This document shows, in pieces, positions 25,169-34,573 of a DNA stretch of 64,000 nt. Both the position numbers and the translations under genes were made by a program. The stretch spans positions 1 through 64,000 of the forward strand of contig KV424046.1 of assembly GCA_001632435.1 (NCBI GenBank). The letters are read 5' to 3'. Position 1 is the first letter of the stretch. Every line of letters starts with the position of its first letter. The notes below the pieces were generated by a model that did no database searches, had not been told where the DNA came from, and worked only from the letters and a program-made list of their open reading frames with translations. The stretch comes from Calocera cornea HHB12733. Lineage: Eukaryota; Basidiomycota; Dacrymycetes; Dacrymycetales; Dacrymycetaceae.

Positions 25169-25505
25169 TCTGTTAGGCGATCGAAAGAGCCGCTGCATTT
25201 CGTTTGGCGTCAGCATTGTGCAGGGATTATTGCGTTGGTGAGCACTTACGACGAGGACGAGGTGACAGTTATAAACAAAGGAGCGCTGAAGCTGCGAGTG
25301 GGCCAAGGAGGACAGCGCGTCATGAGTCGGCCACGCTGCCCACCCCTCCGGCCAGCGAAAGCCAGACGATACCAGAAGTCAGGGTACCATGTCGCGAATC
25401 AAAGCCGGTGCAGGTTCCAACAGCCATTATATTTCTGTGGAAGGGACGGGAATGCTACATATTACTATCATCTCCAAGCCTCGACAACAACAGAACATGC
25501 TAGGA
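25169..25505. other. RidA promoter / 3' side of the 7TM gene
   Basis: A 337 bp gap between two minus-strand genes. It holds the upstream region of RidA and the 3' UTR of the rhodopsin-like gene. The RidA frame stays open upstream, giving alternative starts at 25198 and 25216. Nothing else is evident. Confidence 0.4.
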
Positions 25506-26716
25506 CTACGCTGTATGAAAAGTTGCGACAACGTCATCTCGCTTGGATGCGGAATCTAACGACATCAGCGCTGATGGTCGAGTGTGGACATTGCTGCCAT
25601 CAGTATCTTCTTCTTCCTTGATCAAGCTGGGCGTGGTGAAAGAGCTTCTGTATGCGGACAGGTCTCGGACGTTGGAAAGTACCGGGATGTCGTGCGGCGC
25701 AGACTGCAAAGCGTCTTGATTCTTTCGCTTCTCGGAGGCATAGCGAGTGCCGCTCACCAGAGAAAGTGGTTTCGGTGTATCGACATCGAGATCCCGCTTG
25801 CCCTTGGAGTAGACACGGTACATAGACGTTACGATGACCGGTACGCTGCATATAGTCAACGAGAACGCATCTTCGAGCATCGAGGCGAAGATCTCTCGTA
25901 AACCACCGGCGAGAAAGACAATTACGTCTTGCACGACCGAGACGACGGTGATAAGAAACGAAGTGGAGAACAGCAGCAGGAGCCTCAACCGCTGCACTCC
26001 GTCCATAGAAGACTTGGCAAGCAGCCAGATGGGCACTACCACGAGGGTAATGTCTGCGAAGATATCGACTACATATGCGATAAGCCATCAGAAACAAGTT
26101 AGTCATGGGGAGAAAACATACAGCAAAGTTCGGTGATCGCCCGACCCTGGCCGAGATCGCACTGTGGCGGATGGAGCTCCTTCCAGCCCGGTTCGTGCTC
26201 GCAGATCCAATACATCTCGCCCCATAAGAAGAGAAGCAGGATCGCGAACAGGGTCGCAAGCGCTGCTAGGACCCTTTTGTGAATGGGGAATGCGGCGATC
26301 CGGACATACGTCAACAGAATCGAGATCCGCGCCGTCCACACGACTCCGTGAAAGCACATCCCTCCTGCGTAATAGGCAAATATTTGCGTAAATTGGGTTG
26401 CTTCGGCTTCGGGCGTCGGGCAGTCTCAGTCTCCATGCTCGCCGGGGAAGTTGAAGTGACTCACGAGGTGGTTGCACAATTAGGAAGAAGAAAACCATCA
26501 TGATCAACATTGTGCACAACGACAGGCAGCAAACACCGTCGTCCCATCCAAATCTCGCAGTTCTGATTCGATCGGCCAGGCGGAAGAGCGATGCAACGAC
26601 GGCGATACCGACGAATATCGGTAGGATAACTGCGACAAGTGAAGGCGGTGATCGGGTACATAGCCACGTCACGTACTGTCCAAATCCAGCAGCGTGGGTG
26701 GTGGTGGCAGCGACAT
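25506..26716 (-). CDS. Fungal rhodopsin-like (SAT4-type) seven-helix membrane protein
   Basis: A fungal integral membrane protein of the family named 'rhodopsin domain' (related to SAT4/PTH11-type 7TM proteins). Exon 1 starts at 26716 with MSLPPPPTLLDLD; a short intron joins it to IILPIFVGIAVVASLFRLAD. Diagnostic family features are the ARFGWDDG motif after helix 1, helix 2 (LSLCTMLIMMVFFFLIV), helix 3 (YYAGGMCFHGVVWTARISIL), and ICEHEPGWKELHPPQCD in the extracellular loop, with a conserved Cys. Later helices include FADITLVVVPIWLLAKSSM and LLLLFSTSFLITVVSVVQDV. The cytosolic tail is Ser/Lys-rich and ends ATFHTA. Ligand and signalling partners are unknown; basidiomycetes usually carry many paralogues. 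Exon 2/3 borders are inferred. Confidence 0.82.
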
Positions 26717-27033
26717 GTCGTCGTTAGCGATTACGCTGATGAAGGTTGCAAGGGGGAACGCAGGGTCGAGAGAGAGCTCAAGTCAACCAGAGCAGTGAGC
26801 AGCAAGCCTTTCCATAGGCTTTGTATATACATAGATGCGATGAGCACACATGCTATCCCAGTCCAGCCGGTCAATGTGGCGAACTCGGCTTCACGGCAGC
26901 GGGTTGGAGAGGGTGAGTACCAGATACCAGGAACAGAACGGCTATGTCGTTGGCATCCTCTTTTCCAGAATGAAGAGGGAGGGAGAGTATGTGGTATTTC
27001 CGTAGAAGGGCAATGACTGGGCTGTGTGGCATC

Positions 27034-27654
27034 TTAATCTGGTGGAGCGAGCATGTGCAGAATAGCGACCCCTGGTAGTGGACAGTGCACCCTGTTACGC
27101 CCAAGATTAGCCGAACTTGGATCATGCCATATGCTCCAAATCGGCTCATAGCCCAGCAATGTCAGCTCGTTGAGGATGAAGGAAAAGCTATTATGCCGCC
27201 GATCAACCATTCGTACACGTTCAGGTACGACTGTAGCTTGAAGAACCGGAATCACAGAGCCTGCTGTACTGACCAGCTCCAAAACCAAATATAGATGCCA
27301 GCGCAGCGATAGTGTGAAAGCCACGTTTACCGGTATTTAGAAGATAGAAAGATGCGAGAAAGAAATAGCACGTGGTCCAGGCTTCCACCAGAAAGCTTCG
27401 CCCGCAGAGCAAGCAAAGGCCGAGTTCCAAGCGAAGCGAACAGAAACATCAAGAGGGATCCGGAGAACAATCCGGAAGCCGACGAAAACGGGAGTAGTTG
27501 CCAGCGCATCTGTCACCAAGACCGGCCTGTAGGCTGCATTCAGTATGCCTCGTCTTAGGAGTAGCTGTGTTTCCAGCACAACCCCTAGATTGCAAAGAGC
27601 AAGACAATGGGCATGGAGGGAAAAGAGAGGTGGATCAAGGGTCTCGGACGTCAT
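27034..27654 (-). pseudogene. Possible small membrane protein gene or its relic
   Basis: A start at 27654 opens a frame (MTSETLDPPLFSLHAHCLAL, then hydrophobic ATTPVFVGFRIVLRIPLDV) that stops near 27337. An overlapping frame continues the hydrophobic pattern (VEAWTTCYFFLASFYLLN). After a possible 65 nt intron with donor GTAAAC, a third frame reads AGSVIPVLQATVVPERVRMV. The first two frames could not be joined by a canonical, phase-matching intron, so this is either an unsolved multi-exon gene or a frameshifted relic. The family is not recognised. Confidence 0.25.
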
Positions 27655-28427
27655 TTGTGACGAAGTTCGTTCCATGAAAGGCTCCGACTTCCCGGCGAGA
27701 AAGTCGGGGTCGGTCGTCCCGGCGTCAACCCGGGGGTCATCCCCTAGCTTGGCAGGGCGCCTAAATAGTCTGTCCCAATCAATGTCTATCAAATATTGGT
27801 ACCCGTGACACGGGTACGAAGCTTGCCCCGTCATCCCAGAGCTGACTGACGACACCGCTGAGATCAGACAAGAGTGTCCTCTCGAGACAACAAGCATGGC
27901 GCGGAAAATCTCAGGCGACACTCGATTGCTTCATCGAGAGCGTTTGTAATAATGAGCGCGAGACGCGGAGTTGTTGTCCGCTGCAACCTGCGCAAGTGTG
28001 GATGCAAAAGTTTACATCACGTGACTTGCCGAGCGGCCCGAGGGATGCCGACAGAAGAACCTGCAGGAAGTGAATTGCATTCTTCTTCGTCGACCCGCAC
28101 GAAACACGGCAACCCGCCTTGCGTGATAACCACATCATTGCTCGTTATCAAACCTCGCCTTTGCGCTATCGGATATATGCCTAGTGGTGCTCCGTACAAC
28201 CCGATGGCCTCGATCTATCCGGATGAAATGAAGACCATGTGTTCCCAATTCAGAAGTTCATCTCTCGTGCTTCATTTTCGGGCCTTCTCGAGACGTATTG
28301 AAACGCTATGAATGCATGCTTGTGCTCCTATAAGAAGTTGGAAGTGGACGCCGAAAGCTTGCTGGTTGGTATCTCTCTTCCGTCGGGCTTTCTGGAGCTT
28401 CGGTCCAAGCTAATCAATCAAGGCACG
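27655..28427. promoter_or_regulatory. Upstream region of the amino acid transporter gene
   Basis: No gene seen. Contains a palindromic TCACGTGA (28017-28024, an E-box core) and CTATAAGAA (28328-28336), a TATA candidate about 95 bp before the transporter ATG at 28428. Both suit the plus-strand promoter; function is inferred. Confidence 0.35.
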
Positions 28428-30737
28428 ATGTCTATTGCTGCACCTGGTGCGCTTTCAGGTGAAGACGCGGTATGACGTATTTCCACTGGGCGCTTGTCTC
28501 AAACTCAGGGTCTTTCTCCAGGGCAACCCTAAGATCTTCACGGACGAGAAGAAAGAACATGATATCTTAGAGCCTGCTCACCTTGCCTGTGAGCTTTCCG
28601 CTTCCTCTCCTGCTTTACAACTAAAAGTGTACCAAAGATATCGGCCGGAAACCTCGCTTTGAGGACTTCGTCTTCTACGCCCAAGCCCAGCGAGAGTCCG
28701 AGAATGACAATCGCTCCGTTGAAGATGGCCAAAAGTTTGGCCCGTTTGGACTTTGGCGTCACCGTAACACCGCAGCAATCGGACCTGTAGTGGATGAGAA
28801 GGAGAAGGACGGTCTTGCAACGCCGCCCATCGAGTGTGACCTCCAGACCGAGGGCTTGAATGAGCATGACCGTGACCGTGTCAACGCCTGGCGTGCTCTG
28901 CGCATGACATCCTGGGCTGGTGCTTTCTACCTTTGCACGACGGATATTTTGGGACCGTTCAATGCTCCATATGCCTTCCGTGTCAATGGCTACGTGCCTG
29001 GCGTGTTCTTGTACTTCTTCAGTCAGTCGTCCCTATCATCTTATAGCATCCTATCTAACCAACTTGAACAGTGGGATGTCTCGCATTCTACGGCGGTGCG
29101 ATGCTGTGGTATCTGTATGTGAAGCTCGATTCCGCCCGTTTCCCCGTGAAGAGCTAGTGAGTCGAACCCCTCGGGTACGGATGTCTCTTTTGACATAGCG
29201 ACAACAGTGCCGACATTGCCGAGCGCGTGGCCGGTCCATACTTCCGCACATTTGTCACCTTCCTGGTCTTCGTACACATGATCGTCAATGTGGGCAATAC
29301 CTGTCTCGGAAACGCGCAGGCGCTCGTGCAGATGGCCAAAGGGAATCTCTGCTTCATCGTAGCTGTTGTCATCTGGACACTTGTGTAAGTCTACCTCCAG
29401 TCGCTCTGTACCTTTTAACATGATATACCCAGTGGTATGGTGATTGGCCAGATCCGCACTCTCAAGGCGTACGGATGGCTCGCAAACATGGCCGTTTGGC
29501 TCAACTACCTGCTCATCTTCCTGTCCATGGGATTTATTGCCCACTCCCAGCCAAACTTCTCGTCCGCCAAAGCCGCGTACGGAATCGATGCCGGTCCCGT
29601 CATCAAGCAGACCTTTGCCTCGTACCCCATTTACGAGCGTGTGAACGGTATCATGTACGCGCATCCTGTCAACCTAGTTGACAATCTTTCTCACTTTCCA
29701 ATCAGGAACATCGTCTATGCGTACGGAGGCGCGACTATCTTCCCGCAGATCATCGCTGAGATGAGGCGCCCCATGGACTTCTTGAAAGCCATGTCGATTG
29801 CCCAGGTGGTCATCATGGTTGCGTACATGATGTGTAAGTCAAGGCTCTGCCAGTCGGTAGCTAAGAACCTCGAGCTGAAACTGGCTGCAGACGGGCTGTA
29901 TGTCTACTCCTTCCAGGGCCAATACACCCTTCCTCTTGCATACCAGGGTGTTGCAAACTACCCTCTCCAGACCGTCGCGTAAGCTGGTTGCCGTGCATCC
30001 GGCAGATCGAAGCTGACAATGCTACAGCAACGTTATCTCGCTCATCTCTGGTATCATCGCCGGTGGTCTGTACGGCAACATTGGCCTTAGTACGTGTTCT
30101 GACTATTATCTACCTACTCGAGATGATGTCTGATATTCCTCCAGAGGTCGCGTACGTGAACATCGTCGAGGACATACTGCACGGCCCGCCTCTGAACTCG
30201 CGCCCTGGCCGGATAACCTGGACGAGTGCGTCCCTCCCCGTCCTCTCCTCCCTACCTCACTAACCCTCCCCTGCACAGTCTCCGTCCTCGTCTTCTGGGC
30301 CGTGGCATTCGTGATCGGCACCGCGATCCCGCAGATCCAGAACCTGTCCGGCATGGTCGGTGCCACCACAAACGTGCACTTCACATACTCCTTCCCGACG
30401 GGCTTCTACTTCATCTACAGTGTCATGTCCGCCGCGGCCGCGGGCGACCCGCAGTACGTCCCGGGGCAGGAGAACAAGCGCGTAGATACGTGGGGCCAGT
30501 GGAGCCGGTGGAGGCGCGGGCTGACGGGCGGGAGCAGGAGGGAGCTCCTGTTCAGGTACTTTAATGGGGCATTGTGCCTTGCTGCGCTCGCGCTGGGCGG
30601 GATTGGCATCTACGGGAGCGCGGAGAGCATCAGGGCGAGCTTCAAGGCTGGGTCACCGAGTATGTCTGTCTTCCCCGTGCTGCATTCCTTGCTGACCATG
30701 GGACGCAGCATCCTTCTCGTGCGCCGCACCTGTCTAA
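28428..30737 (+). CDS. Amino acid transporter, AAAP (Aa_trans) family, Mtr-like
   Basis: A plasma-membrane amino acid/proton symporter of the family that includes the N. crassa neutral and aromatic transporter Mtr. The start at 28428 (MSIAAPGALSGEDA) splices in phase to GNPKIFTDEKKEHDILEPAH and then to IGRKPRFEDFVFYAQAQRES, the cytosolic N-terminus typical of this group. Transmembrane helices follow, starting with RALRMTSWAGAFYLCTTDIL and GPFNAPYAFRVNGYVPG; then VTFLVFVHMIVNVGNTCLGN, GMVIGQIRTLKAYGWLANMA, YAYGGATIFPQIIAEMRRPM, LISGIIAGGLYGNIG, VLVFWAVAFVIGTAIPQIQN and FNGALCLAALALGGIGIYGS. About ten exons. The last intron (30660-30708) leads to the short end TSFSCAAPV, a usual C-terminus in this family. 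Substrate specificity is not predictable from sequence. Confidence 0.9.
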
Positions 30738-30915
30738 GCGCTGTCTCGCTGCGCACCTGCATATTTCCAACTTCAAGCCGGGCTCCAGAAGCAGGATGCT
30801 CTATAGACTGCCAACTATCCTGTCCTATCCTATCTATCGTTGTGTCGTGTCATGCATAGAATACAAGCTTGCGATCGCGGGCGTTATTGTGTATGCAGCA
30901 ACTGGCGGCTAAAGG

Positions 30916-32143
30916 CTAGTCGACGTCCTCCCTCGGGGCGGTCCGCGCGCTGTTCTCCTCCCCGTCCTCCGCCGCGGCCTCTGCATCGTCCTCGTCCTCC
31001 CCTCCCTCGGCATCCTCATATTCCTCATCGTCTTCCTCATCATCCTCGTCCTCATCCTCCTCATCCTCCTCGTCCTCCTCATCACTCATCCCCCTTACAA
31101 CCTCGACATCCTCCACAATCTCCAGCTGCACAGCCCAGAACACCTCCGAGTCCTGGGGCATCACGCCCTTCTCCGGCCGCCTCAAACAGACAAAGCGCAC
31201 GGGCTGGCCGTCCCAGTACCGTTTGAGGTCGAAGCGGATGCCGCCGGGGAGGACGAGGGAGAGGTCGGGGAAGTGCAGGAAGGAGTGGCAGAAGTCGCCG
31301 GTGATTATGTCCTATCCACCAGTGGATTAGCACCCTGCGTGAAAAGGGGTAAGGAGAGGAGGAGACGCACATCAGGCCCGAAAGTGACCGCTCGCCGGTT
31401 CTCGACCTTGCCAAACCAGCTCTTCCTCTCCGCCGGCCCGTCCAACCCCTTCCTCGGTGTGCTCGTCCCACTCGTACTGCCACTCCCTCCACTCAAGCTT
31501 CCACTCCCCTCGCCCGCCCCCGCCCCCTCCTTCCCCTCATACATCTCCCACCCCCCCTCGCCGAGCACCTCACTGGGATGCCGCTCCTCCGGCAGCACCG
31601 TCCCTCTCGCATGCGCCATGAATGGGAAGCTGGAGATAGCGGGGGAGAGCGCCCAGGGCCGCTTGGCCGACAGGTCGTGCGAGAGCGTGGGGTCGACGAG
31701 GGACATGAAGGAGAGGACTGCGCTGGAGCCCCAGGGGAGCGTGATGGGGCGGTCGAATGTCTGGTAGGGATTGAGTTGAGACAGGGGAAGGGATAGTGGA
31801 TGGATGGATGGATGGATGGATGGATGGACGTACGTTGCCGAATAACAGGTCGTCTGCTGAGATCTCCTCCAAGAACCTCCCTGCACTCCGTCAGTACGCG
31901 GTATGCTCACTGCCGCTAGCACTCACCCTGAAAAGCGATGCTCCAGGTCTTTCCCTTCCTATCGGGTCTCTCGAAGTACTTGCTCTTAGCCCTGTTCCCG
32001 TTTGGCCCCACGTAGCCGTTTATCTGGACTGCGAGGCGGCCCTGGAAAGCGCGTGAGGAGATGTCTGTCCATTCGTCTGTGTTTACGGGGATGGGGGCGA
32101 GGGTGGCGAGGGATGTGCCGGCGGTGACGCGGAGGTGGACCAT
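30916..32143 (-). CDS. duc1: Duc1/DUF1769 cortical phosphoinositide-binding family protein
   Basis: Fungal DUF1769 family. The fission yeast member Duc1 sits at the cell cortex and binds PtdIns(4,5)P2. The start at 32143 is MVHLRVTAGTSLATLAPIPV; the next segments are RAFQGRLAVQINGYVG, YFERPDRKGKTWSIAFQGRF and FLEEISADDLLFGN. After an intron holding an ATCC microsatellite comes the core block TFDRPITLPWGSSAVLSFMS followed by LVDPTLSHDLSAKRPWALSP and ISSFPFMAHA. A Gly/Ser linker precedes KSWFGKVENRRAVTFGPD and DIITGDFCHSFLHFPDLSLV. The protein ends in a very acidic tail of about 60 residues (SDEEDEEDEEDEDEDDEEDD...). Neighbouring Mss4 (+, 34.6 kb) makes the lipid that the yeast protein binds. 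Confidence 0.88.
31797..31828 (+). repeat. (TGGA)8 microsatellite in a Duc1 intron
   Basis: Eight uninterrupted TGGA units (ATCC on the coding strand), lying just after the donor of the intron that precedes the TFDRPIT exon. Intronic, so length change should not affect the protein unless it disturbs splicing. A likely polymorphic marker. Confidence 0.9.
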
Positions 32144-32639
32144 TGGGGTTCAGTTGCTGCTGGGTTGGGTGGGGGAGTGTGCGGGCGTGTACAGTAGTGG
32201 GAAGCTGGTGTGGTGCAGTGTGATGTGGTGTAGTAAAGTAGTCTAGAGTGGAGGAGTAACACAGTCAGACGAGGGGAATGGTCGTGTGCAGCCCAAAGGA
32301 AGACTCGGAGCGCTGGGGGCGCCCGGAGATGCGGTGGCACGAGCGATGTCATCGCCGAAACACGATCGGGGCCCTGGGACATTCGGCCCTTTCCCTTTCG
32401 GGCGCAGCAAACTGCCACTGAGCTGATCGGGCGCTTGGATGGACTGACGTATGCTGCGGGCCTCATCCCTTTTACGCCATGAATCAACAGAGCACCCTAT
32501 GTGCGTAGAGATTCGGCGAGAATTAATTGGTTGAACGACCGAGTGCGATGGCGAGCACCTCCCAAATGCACCTTACAAAGGGATCACCGTCTCAAGTACT
32601 CTGCATTTCCACACACGTCGCCGAAAGTGCAATAACCAA
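32144..32639. other. Duc1 promoter side
   Basis: Upstream region of the minus-strand Duc1-like gene, with short CT-rich runs. No coding frame with a recognisable product, and no clear TATA box. Confidence 0.4.
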
Positions 32640-32880
32640 GCGGTAAGTAGCTCAGCGCGCGCCCTAGCTGAATGGACTTACTAGCGGTCGCACGTTCGAG
32701 TCTCGTCCAGGTCACCATAGCCCATTGAAAGACCCCGCCGGACTGCCTAACTAGGCAGGCGGACAGGGGCCTCGCCTGACCAGCGAGTATACTACTACAC
32801 CAGTTGCCTCCGGAGGAGCCTGGTGGAAGAAGAGGAACACCTCTTCTTTTCTTCCACGCTCGGAGGATGGGTTGACAGGC
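32640..32880 (+). mobile_element. tRNA-derived SINE-like element, copy 1
   Basis: Starts with a tRNA-like head: TAGCTCAG (A-box-like) and CGTTCGAGTC (B-box-like, fits GWTCRANNC) about 40 nt apart, as in tRNA genes. It does not fold into a proper cloverleaf (T stem mismatched, no matching acceptor stem). The core GGGGCCTCGCCTGACCAGCG continues to AGTATAC (32766-32792) and closely matches 61473-61498 and the reverse complement of 60437-60462. Downstream, AAGAAGAGG, a TTTT run and CCACGCTCGGAGGATGG (near 32855-32871) recur, in reverse complement, at about 60200-60240. Boundaries are approximate and no target-site duplication was recognised. Confidence 0.6.
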
Positions 32881-34573
32881 TATGAACAACAGATGCGGAG
32901 GGGCGCAGATGAGATCGATACGTTGGCACGTCCTGACCGGTCCCGTAAGGCAGGAGCACAGGAGGAGCGTCTCCGGTGCGGCGCGCAAGGTCAGTCGAGT
33001 ATCTGCAAGCGCGCGGCCAGGAAGTTGTCGAGACGATAGGCAAGTATGGCGAGGTGCAGATGCAGCGGCGATAACCTGATGGTTACAGTACTATGATCGT
33101 CCGATCTACAACCACTAGGCGGAGTGCTGTGGCCGTGGGGCGGGAGGGGGGACGGGCTGGCTGGCTGGATAGGACGGGGGCTCGCCGGTCATCTGGCATA
33201 GGGTGCCGCTCGCCCTTCTGCGGGGGGAAGGGACCGGCTACAGTATTCGGTATTCACTGACCCGCCAGTCCAGTGACCAGTGAGCGACACCGCACAGGCC
33301 GAGGGAGGCGCATGCTGAAGGCGCCGGCAGCAGCAGCAGGGAAGGCGCAGGTGGGACCGGGGGACGGACTGTAACGGACGAAGACACAGGTGCACACTGC
33401 ATAGCTGCGATGACACGTCAACAGTGACAGTCATCCGTGTTACTGCAAAGTAGCTGGCAGCGCGTTCCCCCAATATACGGTACAGCACGCAACAGCAGCG
33501 CGCAAGCAAGCAAGATGGATGGTGTCGCAGCCAGCAGAAGTAACCCTTCGCGTACTGTAGGCGCGCTGCTCGTGCACGTGAGAAGGAGTCGAGGCTGCGG
33601 ACGCGGGTGGGCGGGCGGGCCAGCCAGCCGCACACCATATGTATGTCCAACCCCAGCTTCCGGAAATAGCCTCCCATTCTCAGAGTCGCGCCCCGAGCCG
33701 AGTCGAGCGCAGCACCACCGCGTGCCCAAATAAGATAAAATTTAAAGGCGACCATACGTCATCCGGAAGACCCGCACTCCCAGCCAAACGAAACGAAACG
33801 AAACGAAACCAGAGGGAAATGGAAATACAGATGCAGATGCGAGTGCCAAGGCGCAGGCGCAGGACCGGTACCGGTACCGGAGCCGGCTCGAAGAAGGCTC
33901 GGAGGCGAGGAATGGCCGGGCGCGGAAGCAATTTCCCGGGGACGACGCGGGTGCGGGTGCGGTTCCGCAAACGGCTTGGGCGACGATGGCTGTGCCGTTG
34001 TGGCCGGGGCGGAGCCGGGCACGGGTGAGGCAGCAAAGAGGACAGTAGTTCGAGCCTGCAACCCACTCCCCTCGCACCGCACCGCACCGCACACCGCGCT
34101 CGAGATCGGCTGCCGGTTCTGCACACGATCGACGACTTCGGCCGCTTTGGGACTTGACTTGCGAGTTGCGAGTTGGGGTTGTGCAAGGGACGTGAAGAGC
34201 CGCACGCGCGACACGGCACCACCCGTGCACCGTCGACCGCACCTTCGCCCCGTCCTTCTCCTGCCTGACCGTTCTCCCCGCTCACCCCCTCGCACAGGGC
34301 ATCGTCCCCCGGTCACAGGTCACAGGCCACAGGCAGCCCACGAGGATCTGAGCATCCCCCGCTGAGTATTGTATTAGAGCGTGAGGGATTGGTCGAACGC
34401 ACACGGCACACGGCACACGGCGCACGGGAAGAGGACGCCAGCGAGCCGCTCCCCGCACCGAGCACCCCTCCCTAGGCTGTCCATCACCCATCACCCATCA
34501 CCCATCATCGAGCATCCTGCCCATCCCACCCATCCCGCCCATCCTCCCCACCCCCTACACCTTCGCCACCCCC
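32881..34573. other. Long GC-rich intergenic region upstream of MSS4
   Basis: About 1.7 kb without a supported gene. It carries many short tandem repeats: CGAAA units at 33786-33809, ACCGGT units near 33864, CACCG units near 34077-34093, CACGG units near 34403, and CCCATCA units near 34484. Long open frames on both strands are low-complexity and probably an effect of high GC. It should hold the MSS4 promoter and a long 5' leader. Confidence 0.5.

Noticed and set aside
31797..31828. Short direct repeats as a CRISPR-like or satellite array
   Set aside because: Uninterrupted tetranucleotide without spacers; an ordinary microsatellite inside an intron.
32640..32715. A functional tRNA gene (TAGCTCAG ... 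GTTCGAGTC)
   Set aside because: The T stem has mismatches and no acceptor stem pairs with the 3' end; the sequence continues into a core shared with 60-61 kb, which fits a tRNA-derived repeat better.
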